Below, in pieces: positions 45,135 through 53,227 of a stretch of 64,000 nucleotides of DNA. Position 1 is the stretch's first letter; each line of letters starts with the position of its first letter. The notes beneath the pieces are model-generated. The model was given only the letters and a program-made list of their open reading frames with translations, ran no database searches and was not told where the DNA came from. The translations under genes and the position numbers were made by a program. This DNA comes from Marinobacter salinisoli (GTDB lineage: Bacteria > Pseudomonadota > Gammaproteobacteria > Pseudomonadales > Oleiphilaceae): NCBI RefSeq assembly GCF_017301335.1, contig NZ_CP071247.1, forward strand, positions 2,666,001-2,730,000, read 5' to 3'.

Positions 45135-45147
45135 TCGCAAAACGCGA
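45135..45147 (+). promoter_or_regulatory. Degenerate second LuxO-type site upstream of the export operon
   Basis: TCGCAAAACGCGA differs from TTGCA-N3-TGCAA at three positions but keeps the spacing. It lies 43 bp upstream of the better site at 45178. Confidence 0.35.
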
Positions 45148-45177
45148 AATCGCGCATTGACCGAGTTTCAAACTGGT

Positions 45178-45190
45178 TTGCATTTTGCGA
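45178..45190 (+). promoter_or_regulatory. LuxO-type operator (one mismatch) upstream of the polysaccharide export operon
   Basis: TTGCATTTTGCGA differs from the palindrome TTGCA-N3-TGCAA at one position. It lies 68 bp upstream of the sigma-54 promoter. Confidence 0.7.
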
Positions 45191-45249
45191 AAAATCCAAC
45201 GTTCAAGAATTAAACCATTTATTTTCATACCTTTACGTCGACTCCAATA

Positions 45250-45267
45250 ATGGCACGGCATTTGATA
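45250..45267 (+). promoter_or_regulatory. Sigma-54 promoter of the polysaccharide export operon
   Basis: TGGCACGGCATTTGAT: GG at 45252-45253, ten bases, then GA rather than GC at -12. The -24 half is consensus. The export gene starts about 84 nt downstream. Confidence 0.7.
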
Positions 45268-45349
45268 CTGACCAGATAACGTCGGTAACCCATGGCCAAC
45301 CGCCTACGGGGATTCAGGTCTTCCCAGATTGCGATTCGGAGCTTCCAAC

Positions 45350-46615
45350 ATGTTACTCAAGCCACTCAGTTCCTCTCTCGTTGCACTCGCCGTAGCTGCC
45401 GGTTGCGCGTCTCCCGACCTGAGCAGCAGCCGGGACGAACGGTCGCTTGAGGGCGGTCACTGGATGCATCTCACAAAAGGCAGTGAGATGGGACAGGCCA
45501 CTTACGTGGGGCCGCGGGATGCGTTTGTTGGCTACGATCATGCCTCTGGCAACGGTTCGTCTGTCGACGTGCAGAGCCCCGACGAATCACGCCCCAAGAC
45601 CACAGGGCTCCCGGGAACCCCGCCGTTATCACCCGGAGATCGCGTCCGTATTGATTTGCCACCGAAAGCGTTTTTCAAAGGCGTGTTCGACTCCTCAGAC
45701 ACGGCGCTCGCCGGGATTTACGAAGTCGGGTTTGATGGTCAGTTAAAGCTGCCTTACATCAAACCGGTGGCTGTCGCCGGGGTTCCAGTGTCAGAGGCTG
45801 AGGTGATGATCAACCAGGCCCTCGAAGCTGGCGGCTATTTCAAACCGGGCATGGCGCGCCTGAATCTTTCCATTCAGGAATGGGCACCGATCCAGGTGTC
45901 TGTCGCCGGAGCCGTCTTCACACCCGGGACCGTCTCGCTCAGTCCCCGAGACGCCAGTTTATCCGGTGACCAACTAAAGCTCCGCGGAGGCAGTGCATCA
46001 CTGAACCGATTGCTCAGCACCGCCTTACAGTCCGCCGGGGGCGTTCGTCCGGACGCAGACATTCAGCGGGTTGAACTGATTCGGCACGGGGTCGTTCATA
46101 CCTATGACCTCAGTGGCACCGTAGCCGGCCATCAGGTACAAGACGTGGCCTTGATCCAGGGCGACCAGATCCGGGTCACCAGCCTGGGTGTGCCGGACGC
46201 CCGCATCATTCGACCGAGCGCCATTACCCCACCGGGGATTCGAGTGTTCATCTCAAACCTCACCGTGCCGGCCTTTCACAATGCCTCGTCAGCCGTCGAA
46301 CTCCATTCCACCAGCCTGCCCTACGGCGCTCAACTGCATACCGCTGTGGTGTCCGGCAACTGTGCCGGCGGTGCTGCGCTCACCAACAGTGACCGCTACG
46401 CCGTGCTGGTCACCACCGATCCGGTGACCCGTCGGCCGATTACGGTGGAGCGCCGGATTGAGCAGGTACTCAGCAATCCGGGCAGTCGGTCGATCAATCC
46501 CTACTTGATGCCCAATGACAGCGTTGTCTGTTACGACTCCGAGATCAGCAACATCCGGGATATTGGTCGGGCAATCAGCGATGTGCTGGCCCCAATAGGA
46601 GTGTTCTTCCGATGA
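45350..46615 (+). CDS. Outer-membrane polysaccharide export lipoprotein (Wza/OPX-like)
   Basis: 421 aa from the ATG at 45350. Lipobox V-A-A-G-C (Cys about residue 19). A Poly_export domain starts near 90 (LSPGDRVRIDLP...GIYEVGFDGQLKLPYIKPVAVAGVPVSEAEVMINQAL) with SLBB-type repeats after it (VAGAVFTPGTVSLSP; ALQSAGGVRPDADIQRVELIR). It probably forms the export portal. It lacks an obvious C-terminal amphipathic helix, so pore type is uncertain. Its stop and the next start overlap by 4 bp (ATGA). Confidence 0.9.
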   Translation: MLLKPLSSSLVALAVAAGCASPDLSSSRDERSLEGGHWMHLTKGSEMGQATYVGPRDAFVGYDHASGNGSSVDVQSPDESRPKTTGLPGTPPLSPGDRVRIDLPPKAFFKGVFDSSDTALAGIYEVGFDGQLKLPYIKPVAVAGVPVSEAEVMINQALEAGGYFKPGMARLNLSIQEWAPIQVSVAGAVFTPGTVSLSPRDASLSGDQLKLRGGSASLNRLLSTALQSAGGVRPDADIQRVELIRHGVVHTYDLSGTVAGHQVQDVALIQGDQIRVTSLGVPDARIIRPSAITPPGIRVFISNLTVPAFHNASSAVELHSTSLPYGAQLHTAVVSGNCAGGAALTNSDRYAVLVTTDPVTRRPITVERRIEQVLSNPGSRSINPYLMPNDSVVCYDSEISNIRDIGRAISDVLAPIGVFFR

Positions 46616-48033
46616 ACGCACCGGTACAGCAGGTGGAATCGCCGAAAAAAGGCTTCCTGTTCCGGGTCGTCGTTTACGGCAGCCACCTGCAGCCTGGCAA
46701 ACGCCGGGCACTGTATATCGGCATCTTGCTCGCCTGTCTCGCGGTCATCTGGGTGCCGATTGTATTGCTCGTCACATTTAAGCCGGCAACCTATGTCAGC
46801 GAATGGACCCTGATTCTGCCGGGCACTGGCAATGGCCTCGCGGTCAGCCTCGAAAGCATCGGTCAGGCCAGTGCCAGTGTTGCTTCCCCGTTCACCAACA
46901 GTTCGGTTGATCCGGTAGCCAGTTACAAAGGAATCGCCACCAGCAAGCCTGTTCTGGCGCTGGCGGCAAGCAAACTTGGCATGAGCGTTGCCAAGTTCGG
47001 CGCCCCAAGAATTAAGCTCGTGGACCAGACCTCGCTGATGGAATTTCAGCTGAAGGCCCCGAACCCACAACTCGCTCAGAAAAAGTCCTATGCCCTGTAC
47101 GAGGCTTTGCAAACTCAGCTTGATCAGCTTCGGGATGACGAAACGCGACACCTGACCGACTCCGGTCTTGCCATGATCTCAGACTTCAACGAGAAGCTCG
47201 AACAAGCCCAGCAAAGCAAACTGGAGTTCCAGATTGAGTCGGACATTGTCTCCTTTGAACAGTTCTCGGGGTTGATCACCCGCCTTGAAGACAGCCGCTA
47301 TCGCAATCAGGAGCTTCAGTCCGATTACGAAGCGCTGCTGTTCCAGATCGCCACCATGCAACAGGGCCTGAACCTGACCGATGAAACGCTCAGGGCGGCG
47401 ATTGCCCTTCGCAGCGACGAAGCCTTCCAGCAGCAACTCCAACGCCACGCCGAAGTCCACACCCAGATGTCGAGCATCGACGGCATCTGGGGCGACGACC
47501 ATCCACAACTCAAGCAGCTCCATGCCGCACACGACACCGTCAACGGGGAGCTTACCCGCCGCGGTCGCCAGGTCACCAAGTCCACGGCATACACCACAGC
47601 CGAACTCATCGAGCTGGGCAATCACACCGCTCAGGACAAGGTCCTTTTAGAACTGCTGTCTTTGATCGCGGAGCGAAACGGTCTTGCCAAGCGGATTCAG
47701 ACCGAAGCGCAATTTATTGAAAAGCTTCAGCAACGCATTGAAGAATCGGCCGAGGACTCTGTCGCCCTGGAAAACCTGAGTCGTAAACAGCAAGTGGCGA
47801 CCGCTGTATTCTCAACCGCATTGGCCAAGCAGGATATCGGCAATGCTGACCGGTATTCGTCTTACCCTCTGGTGCAGATGCTGGCGCCACCCACACTCCC
47901 CGATCAGCCGGACCGTCTGACCCATAAGCTCGCCCTCATTGGCGGCGCTGGCGCGACCTTATCGCTGATCATGGGGCTGTCACTCCTATGGATCAGAAAG
48001 CCATGGCTCCAGAAAATCCTGAAGAGCGCATAG
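46612..48033 (+). CDS. Wzz-like chain-length / polysaccharide co-polymerase protein
   Basis: 473 aa. TM1 at about 35-57 (IGILLACLAVIWVPIVLLV), a long coiled-coil periplasmic part (about 150-400), and a second TM near the C-terminus (LALIGGAGATLSLIMGLSLLW). The N-terminal part contains a Wzz-type segment (PATYVSEWTLILPG). No tyrosine kinase domain is fused and none is nearby, so it belongs to the co-polymerases without BY-kinase. It sits between the export protein and the polymerase. Confidence 0.85.
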   Translation: MNAPVQQVESPKKGFLFRVVVYGSHLQPGKRRALYIGILLACLAVIWVPIVLLVTFKPATYVSEWTLILPGTGNGLAVSLESIGQASASVASPFTNSSVDPVASYKGIATSKPVLALAASKLGMSVAKFGAPRIKLVDQTSLMEFQLKAPNPQLAQKKSYALYEALQTQLDQLRDDETRHLTDSGLAMISDFNEKLEQAQQSKLEFQIESDIVSFEQFSGLITRLEDSRYRNQELQSDYEALLFQIATMQQGLNLTDETLRAAIALRSDEAFQQQLQRHAEVHTQMSSIDGIWGDDHPQLKQLHAAHDTVNGELTRRGRQVTKSTAYTTAELIELGNHTAQDKVLLELLSLIAERNGLAKRIQTEAQFIEKLQQRIEESAEDSVALENLSRKQQVATAVFSTALAKQDIGNADRYSSYPLVQMLAPPTLPDQPDRLTHKLALIGGAGATLSLIMGLSLLWIRKPWLQKILKSA

Positions 48034-49271
48034 TCTGGGTGGGTCTGAGCTGGACCTACGCTTTCTATGCCGTTGGCGGTCTCTACGTGGTTGGCCCCGT
48101 CATCGGGTGGTTGCTGGCCGGTGTGCTCGCTGCCCGGGTGCTGCGCGTGGAAAACAGAATTGTCATTCCGTTGCCAGTCTGGCTCTGGATTATCGGCATG
48201 CTCATGATGCTGGTGGCAGTTGTGGTCGGGCACCTGCAAAACAACCTGGGAACCGGACAGCTCATCAAGTCTTCCATTGGATGGGCCAAAGGCTGGGCGC
48301 TGCTGGCCCTGTTTATCCTCGCAGGTTCCAGTCTTCAAATCCGACCCGAGCTGATTGCGCGGGCCGCCATGCGCGTGTGCCTACACACGCTGTTATTGCT
48401 GCCCGTTTTTATTGGCGCATGGCTGCTGAGACTTCCGGAAACCGCGTACGTCTCACCCTTGAAGGCGGTTGGCGGGCCAGGTCCAGAGTTTTTTGCCGTC
48501 TCTCTGTATGAACTCGATCCTCAGTCCGGTCTGCCACGCTGGCGTCTGTTTACCCCTTGGGCTCCGGCCCTGGGATTCGTCGCCAACATTTTTTTCCTGC
48601 TTGCTCTTATCGAACGGGAACGGTCTTGGCGAATTATCGGAATATCGGCCAGTGTGCTGATGATTCTGATGTCCCAATCCCGCCTGGCACTGCTGGCGCT
48701 GCTGTTCGTGATCGGGGTGCGGTTCTGCCTTGTCTACCTTCGGGGTCCGATCCTGGCCTTTGCCTGTATGGTCGCCAGCCTGATCTTCGCCTACGCCGGC
48801 GCGTGGATTCTGGAAGGGCTCGAGACCGGCTATGAATCCATCAAGGCGGCCCGCGCAGATTCCACAAGGGTGCGGGAAGCCCTTGCCCGCATTGCCTTGC
48901 ACCGTTGGCGAACCGAGGCGCCGGTATGGGGGCATGGCGTGGTGGAGCGCGGCCCACATCTGGTTGAGTACATGCCAATCGGCAGCCATCACAGCTGGTA
49001 CGGGCTGTTATTCGTCAAGGGTATGGTGGGTTTTCTGGCGCTCGCCCTTCCCCTTATTTTCTCACTGCTGACCCTGGGCCTGAAGGCACTGCGGGGCGGC
49101 ATTGTCGAGCTCACCGGTTTCTTCTGTGTGTTGCTTCTTTTTCTCTACACGTTCGGCGAAAACCTGGAAATCCTCGCCTATCTGATCTGGCCCGCCCTGA
49201 TATTCATTGGACTTGCCCATGGCGCTCGCCCGGCGGCCCGTACCACCCCCGTTGAGGAGGCTTGCTCATGA
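47988..49271 (+). CDS. Wzy-like O-antigen / exopolysaccharide polymerase
   Basis: 427 aa with 10-12 TM segments and a large periplasmic loop containing the ligase/polymerase signature region (LALHRWRTEAPVWGHGVVERGPHLVEYMPIGSHHSWYGLLFVKGMVG), typical of Wzy_C proteins. It overlaps the co-polymerase by 46 bp (or 31 if the ATG at 48003 is used). It should polymerise repeat units delivered by the flippase in the periplasm. Confidence 0.88.
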   Translation: MDQKAMAPENPEERIVWVGLSWTYAFYAVGGLYVVGPVIGWLLAGVLAARVLRVENRIVIPLPVWLWIIGMLMMLVAVVVGHLQNNLGTGQLIKSSIGWAKGWALLALFILAGSSLQIRPELIARAAMRVCLHTLLLLPVFIGAWLLRLPETAYVSPLKAVGGPGPEFFAVSLYELDPQSGLPRWRLFTPWAPALGFVANIFFLLALIERERSWRIIGISASVLMILMSQSRLALLALLFVIGVRFCLVYLRGPILAFACMVASLIFAYAGAWILEGLETGYESIKAARADSTRVREALARIALHRWRTEAPVWGHGVVERGPHLVEYMPIGSHHSWYGLLFVKGMVGFLALALPLIFSLLTLGLKALRGGIVELTGFFCVLLLFLYTFGENLEILAYLIWPALIFIGLAHGARPAARTTPVEEACS

Positions 49272-50488
49272 CCACTGCACTACGTTCCACCCTGGTGGTT
49301 CCAAGATACTGGCCGGCGAGAGGCGGCTCTGAAATGCACTCGCGGCATCTTGCCCAATGCCTGTCTGATGCGGGAATGGGAATCAACGTGGTCTGCCATA
49401 GCTCGACCGACGACTTGCCGACAGAAGTCGCACTGGCCAGCAAGACGGGGTTTTCCAAGTCCGATGGCGATTACCAGATTCACCAGGCCTGTCCCACCGG
49501 CGCAAGACGGCAGGCTCTAAACCTGCTGGCGGCTCAGCACGCAAAAAATCGCTTCGTTCGCCCGGTCTTTGATCGGCTTTTACGCCCTTTCAGTACCCAG
49601 GCCATACATCACTGTGCGGCCGACGCCCAGCTCATCCACAGTATCTACAACGGCCTGACCTGCATGGCCGAGGCTGCACTGGCCGCCGCGCGACGCCGCA
49701 AGATTCCCTTTATCTGGTCGCCTCTGGCAAATACCGACCTGCCTGAGGGCCAGGGGTGGTCTTCAAGGCGCTTCCGAAACCTTTACCGCCAGGCGGATGC
49801 GATCATTGCTCTGACACGACATGAGAAAAGCTGGCTTGAGCAACAGGGCGCCGACCCGCAACGCACCTTCGTCTGCCCGATGGGGCCCATGGTCACTCAG
49901 CCAACCCCCCGGCAAACCTTCCTTGAGGCCCATCGACTGACGGAAGGCCCTACGGTGCTCTTCCTCGGTCGCCACGACGAACCCAAAGGGTATCTCCGGC
50001 TGCTGCAGGCCGCCTCAACCATCTGGCGCGAACGCCCGGATGCCCAGCTGTTGTTTATCGGCCCCCAGACCGATGCATCCAGGCGCCATTTTCAGCGTTA
50101 CTCCGACCCGCGCATCACAGTCCTGGAAGACATCAGTCAGGCCGACAAAAATGCCGCGCTGGCCGCATGCGATCTGCTGTGTGTGCCCTCCACCGCAGAA
50201 TCGCTGGGGGTCGTTTACCTTGAAGCCTGGCACTACAAAAAGCCCGTCGTTGCCCTCGACATTCCGGTACTCCATTCGGTGATTAGTCATGAAATCGACG
50301 GACTCTTGTGCCCTGCAGATGCCTCGGAACTTGGCGGAAGCGTGGCTCGCCTGCTCAACGATTCCGAGCTGCGCCAAAGCATGGGTGAGTCCGGTCTCGA
50401 GAAGCTCCAGCGCGACTTCTCATGGTCGGCAATTACCCGACAACACATGAACATTTACGCCTACGCGATCGCCAATCCGCGAGGCTGA
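49268..50488 (+). CDS. Family 4 glycosyltransferase
   Basis: 406 aa from the ATG at 49268, behind GAGGAGG and overlapping the polymerase stop. GT-B fold: N-terminal half opens with YWPARGGSEMHSRHLAQCLSDAG; the C-terminal half has the nucleotide-sugar pocket GRHDEPKGYLRLLQAASTIW, ALAACDLLCVPSTAESLGVVYLEAWHYKKPVVALDIPVLHSV with the E-x7-E type motif. It adds a sugar to the lipid-linked repeat unit; donor and acceptor unknown. Confidence 0.92.
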   Translation: MTTALRSTLVVPRYWPARGGSEMHSRHLAQCLSDAGMGINVVCHSSTDDLPTEVALASKTGFSKSDGDYQIHQACPTGARRQALNLLAAQHAKNRFVRPVFDRLLRPFSTQAIHHCAADAQLIHSIYNGLTCMAEAALAAARRRKIPFIWSPLANTDLPEGQGWSSRRFRNLYRQADAIIALTRHEKSWLEQQGADPQRTFVCPMGPMVTQPTPRQTFLEAHRLTEGPTVLFLGRHDEPKGYLRLLQAASTIWRERPDAQLLFIGPQTDASRRHFQRYSDPRITVLEDISQADKNAALAACDLLCVPSTAESLGVVYLEAWHYKKPVVALDIPVLHSVISHEIDGLLCPADASELGGSVARLLNDSELRQSMGESGLEKLQRDFSWSAITRQHMNIYAYAIANPRG

Positions 50489-50547
50489 CACCACCGGCTA
50501 CGGCCAAGCCTTAGCCCGTGTCTTTCGATGCAATAGGAGCCATCACC

Positions 50548-51573
50548 ATGCCCAAAGTCAGCGTCATCATGCCCGTGTACAACGTTGCCGACTTCGTCGG
50601 CCAGGCGATCACGTCCGTCCTGGAACAGACCTTCACAGATTTCGAGCTGATCATCGTGGACGACTGTTCCCCGGACCACAGTATCGAGATTTGCCGGTCA
50701 TTCAGTGACCCCAGAATCAACATCATTCAACACACCGTGAACCGCGGCCTGGCCGGTGCTCGCAATTCCGGCATAAGAGAGGCCCAGGGCGACTACCTGG
50801 CGTTTCTGGATTCCGACGACTTCTGGCGTGCGGATAAACTGGAGTTGCACGTTCGCCACCTGGAAAACCAACCCCGTGTCGGGGTCTCTTTCAGTCGTTC
50901 GGCATTTGTGTCGGCCGATGGTCAACCAACCTCTTTTTTCCAGATGCCCAAACTCAAAGACATCACGGCCAGTCACCTGTTTTGCCGGAACCCGGTGGGT
51001 AACGGTTCTGCGCCAGTGATCCGCCGGGAAGTGTTTGAACAGATCGGGTACGAGGCAGCCTTCCAGGGCAGTCCTGAAGTGCGCTATTTCAATTCAGATC
51101 TGCGCCAGTCAGAAGATATCGAATGCTGGCTACGGATCGTCCTGACAACCGACTGGCAAATGGAAGGAATCCCGGAACCACTCACTTTTTACCGACTCAA
51201 CGCGGGTGGCTTATCGGCCAACCTTCATAAACAGCTGGCGTCGTGGGAACAATTGGCTGTAGAAACCGCGAACTATGCGCCCGATTTCGTGACCGAGCAT
51301 TACCCGCGGGCCAAATCTTACCAACTTCGCTATCTGGCCCGTCAGGCCATCCGCCTCGGCGATGGCAAAGCGGCTACTGGCTTCGTCAACAAATCCTTCG
51401 GCAGTAGCCTGCGCCCCCTCCGGGAAGAGGCTATGCGGACCATCACCACGTTCGCTGCCGCCTATTTACTCTGGTCCGTACCCTGGCTCTATCAACGAAC
51501 CGAAAAGACCGCTTCCGAATTTATCGGCAAATTGCAGCAGCGACGCATCCAAAAGGACGTGGCCGGTTCCTGA
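50548..51573 (+). CDS. Family 2 glycosyltransferase
   Basis: 341 aa from the ATG at 50548, with TAGGAG 8 nt upstream. GT-A fold: VSVIMPVYNVADFVGQAITSVLEQT, IIVDDCSPD, GLAGARNSGIREAQGDYLAFLDSDD (DxD motif), and SEDIECWLRI later. Inverting transferase of an unknown sugar. The C-terminal part (about 290-341) has one hydrophobic segment (TTFAAAYLLWSVPWLY), possibly a membrane association. Confidence 0.92.
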   Translation: MPKVSVIMPVYNVADFVGQAITSVLEQTFTDFELIIVDDCSPDHSIEICRSFSDPRINIIQHTVNRGLAGARNSGIREAQGDYLAFLDSDDFWRADKLELHVRHLENQPRVGVSFSRSAFVSADGQPTSFFQMPKLKDITASHLFCRNPVGNGSAPVIRREVFEQIGYEAAFQGSPEVRYFNSDLRQSEDIECWLRIVLTTDWQMEGIPEPLTFYRLNAGGLSANLHKQLASWEQLAVETANYAPDFVTEHYPRAKSYQLRYLARQAIRLGDGKAATGFVNKSFGSSLRPLREEAMRTITTFAAAYLLWSVPWLYQRTEKTASEFIGKLQQRRIQKDVAGS

Positions 51574-51590
51574 TTTTGAATTCCGGTCAG

Positions 51591-51621
51591 CCAAATGCGT
51601 TGCATTTTGCAATGCATTTGG
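51591..51621 (+). promoter_or_regulatory. LuxO-type operator (perfect) embedded in a 31-bp palindrome
   Basis: TTGCATTTTGCAA at 51600-51612 is a perfect TTGCA-N3-TGCAA site. It is flanked by CCAAATGC at 51591-51598 and GCATTTGG at 51614-51621, extending the palindrome with one mismatch. It is about 80 bp upstream of the promoter for the fusion transferase gene. Confidence 0.82.
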
Positions 51622-51683
51622 TCACGGCCGCGCTTGCCGATCAATCAGTACCGCGGAAGTAGCTGGTTTGCGGCTTGGGCAAA

Positions 51684-51700
51684 CTGGCACGAATAGTGTT
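51684..51700 (+). promoter_or_regulatory. Sigma-54-like promoter of the fusion glycosyltransferase gene
   Basis: CTGGCACGAATAGTGTT: perfect -24 half (GG at 51686-51687), ten bases, GT instead of GC at -12. Start codon about 35 nt downstream. Confidence 0.6.
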
Positions 51701-51733
51701 TCCAGGAGTAAAACGCAGCAAAAAGGACAATCC

Positions 51734-53227
51734 ATGTCTTTGTCATCCGATATTCGAACCAGGCCTTCCGCTTCCGTCCTCGAGACCTCGGGCAAAAGTT
51801 CACTGTTGGGCGTTTCCTTTGCCAACATTTCTCTGGAAGAGGCCTTGCAGCAGCTTGAGTCAGCCATGAACGGAAACCGGAGCGTCAACCTGTTTTTCGT
51901 CAACAGTCATTGCCTGAATGTCAGCTACCGCAACATTAACTACCGGCAGGCACTGGAGCAGGCTGACCTGGTATTCCCTGACGGCAGCGGCGTTGCCATG
52001 GGCTGCCAGCGCAAGGGTGAACAGCTTCAGCACAATCTCAATGGAACCGACCTGTTTCCGCAGCTTTGTGCGTTGGCCGCAAGAATGGGCCGCAGCGTGT
52101 TTTTCCTCGGGGCAAAACCTGGCATTGCAGCGCAGGTTGCGGATTGGGCGCGGGCGGAGTATCCCGGGTTGAAGGTTGCAGGCACTCAGGACGGCTATTT
52201 TTCCGAGGAGGAAGAGCCCGAGGTGATTGCGGGCATCAATCGCAGCAACGCTGACATTCTGCTGGTGGGCATGGGCGTCCCGGTGCAGGAGCTTTGGCTC
52301 AACCGAGTCCAGCCTCAGTTGAAGACCTCGCTCAACCTGGCGGTCGGCGGGTTATTCGATTATTACTCGGGTCGAATTCCGCGCGCCCCTCTCTGGATGC
52401 GCCAGCGGGGCCTGGAATGGGTATGGCGGCTGCGGCAGGAACCGGGACGAATGTGGCGTCGTTACCTGCTGGGCAATCCCCTCTATACACTGAGACTGAG
52501 GTACGAGTTAGGTACGCAGAGACTGGTTCGCGCCCTTCCGGAATCCATCACTACGCGCTCCAAACGCATGTATCTGTCACTGCGGGCTTCCTACCAGCGG
52601 CTGCGCCATCATCTACGCCCGATCGGACTGGATGGTGCCAAGCGAACCACAGACATCATCCTGGCCACCGGCGCACTGATTGTTGCCTCACCGCTTTTAC
52701 TCATTGTGGCGATAGCGATAAAGCTGGACTCACCCGGCCCGGTATTCTTCGGTCAGGTTCGAGCAGGATGCCGGGCCCGACCGTTCCGGATGTGGAAGTT
52801 CCGCTCCATGGTGGTCAATGCCGAAGCCCTCAGGGCGGAGCTGGAACAGCAAAACGAAGTCAGCGACGGCGTAACGTTTAAGATCAAAGAGGATCCAAGA
52901 ATCACCCGGGTCGGTCGCTTTATCCGGAAGTACTCCATTGATGAACTGCCTCAGCTTGCAAACGTCCTGATCGGGCAAATGTCGATTGTTGGGCCCCGTC
53001 CCGCACTCTATTCAGAGCTTACAAAGTATGAGCTGGAACAGCGCTACAGACTGGATTTGAAACCTGGTCTCACTTCGGAATGGGTGGTCGCGGGTCGCAA
53101 TAATCTGAGTTTCCAGGAACAGGCGGCACTGGATGTAGCCTACCGAAAGAACCGGTCCTTCTGGGGTGACTTTAAAATCATGGTAAAAACAGTTCCCGCG
53201 CTATTGGCGGGTCGAGGTGCAAGCTAA
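51734..53227 (+). CDS. Fusion of WecG/TagA-type transferase and initiating phosphoglycosyltransferase
   Basis: 497 aa from the ATG at 51734, preceded by AAAGGA. The N-terminal half (about 25-240) is a WecG/TagA/CpsF glycosyltransferase family 26 domain (VNLFFVNSHCLNVSYRN; LVFPDGSGVAMGC; GRSVFFLGAKPGIAAQVADWA; ADILLVGMGVPVQELWLNRV; AVGGLFDYYSGRIPRAPLWMRQRGLEWVWRL). The C-terminal half (about 300-495) is a bacterial sugar transferase with membrane entry helix (IILATGALIVASPLLLIVAIAIKL) and catalytic Asp-Glu in YSIDELPQLANVLIGQMSIVGPRPAL. It probably performs the first two steps of repeat-unit assembly. Confidence 0.92.
   Translation: MSLSSDIRTRPSASVLETSGKSSLLGVSFANISLEEALQQLESAMNGNRSVNLFFVNSHCLNVSYRNINYRQALEQADLVFPDGSGVAMGCQRKGEQLQHNLNGTDLFPQLCALAARMGRSVFFLGAKPGIAAQVADWARAEYPGLKVAGTQDGYFSEEEEPEVIAGINRSNADILLVGMGVPVQELWLNRVQPQLKTSLNLAVGGLFDYYSGRIPRAPLWMRQRGLEWVWRLRQEPGRMWRRYLLGNPLYTLRLRYELGTQRLVRALPESITTRSKRMYLSLRASYQRLRHHLRPIGLDGAKRTTDIILATGALIVASPLLLIVAIAIKLDSPGPVFFGQVRAGCRARPFRMWKFRSMVVNAEALRAELEQQNEVSDGVTFKIKEDPRITRVGRFIRKYSIDELPQLANVLIGQMSIVGPRPALYSELTKYELEQRYRLDLKPGLTSEWVVAGRNNLSFQEQAALDVAYRKNRSFWGDFKIMVKTVPALLAGRGAS

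Noticed and set aside
51591..51621. 31-bp palindrome as a terminator of the preceding glycosyltransferase gene
   Set aside because: No T-run follows, and its core is a perfect LuxO-type operator at the right distance from a promoter.
35859..51700. Possible Qrr-like small RNAs from the sigma-54 promoters
   Set aside because: In Vibrio, LuxO drives small RNAs, but all the promoters here have short leaders (about 25-75 nt) directly before coding genes, with no terminator hairpin between.
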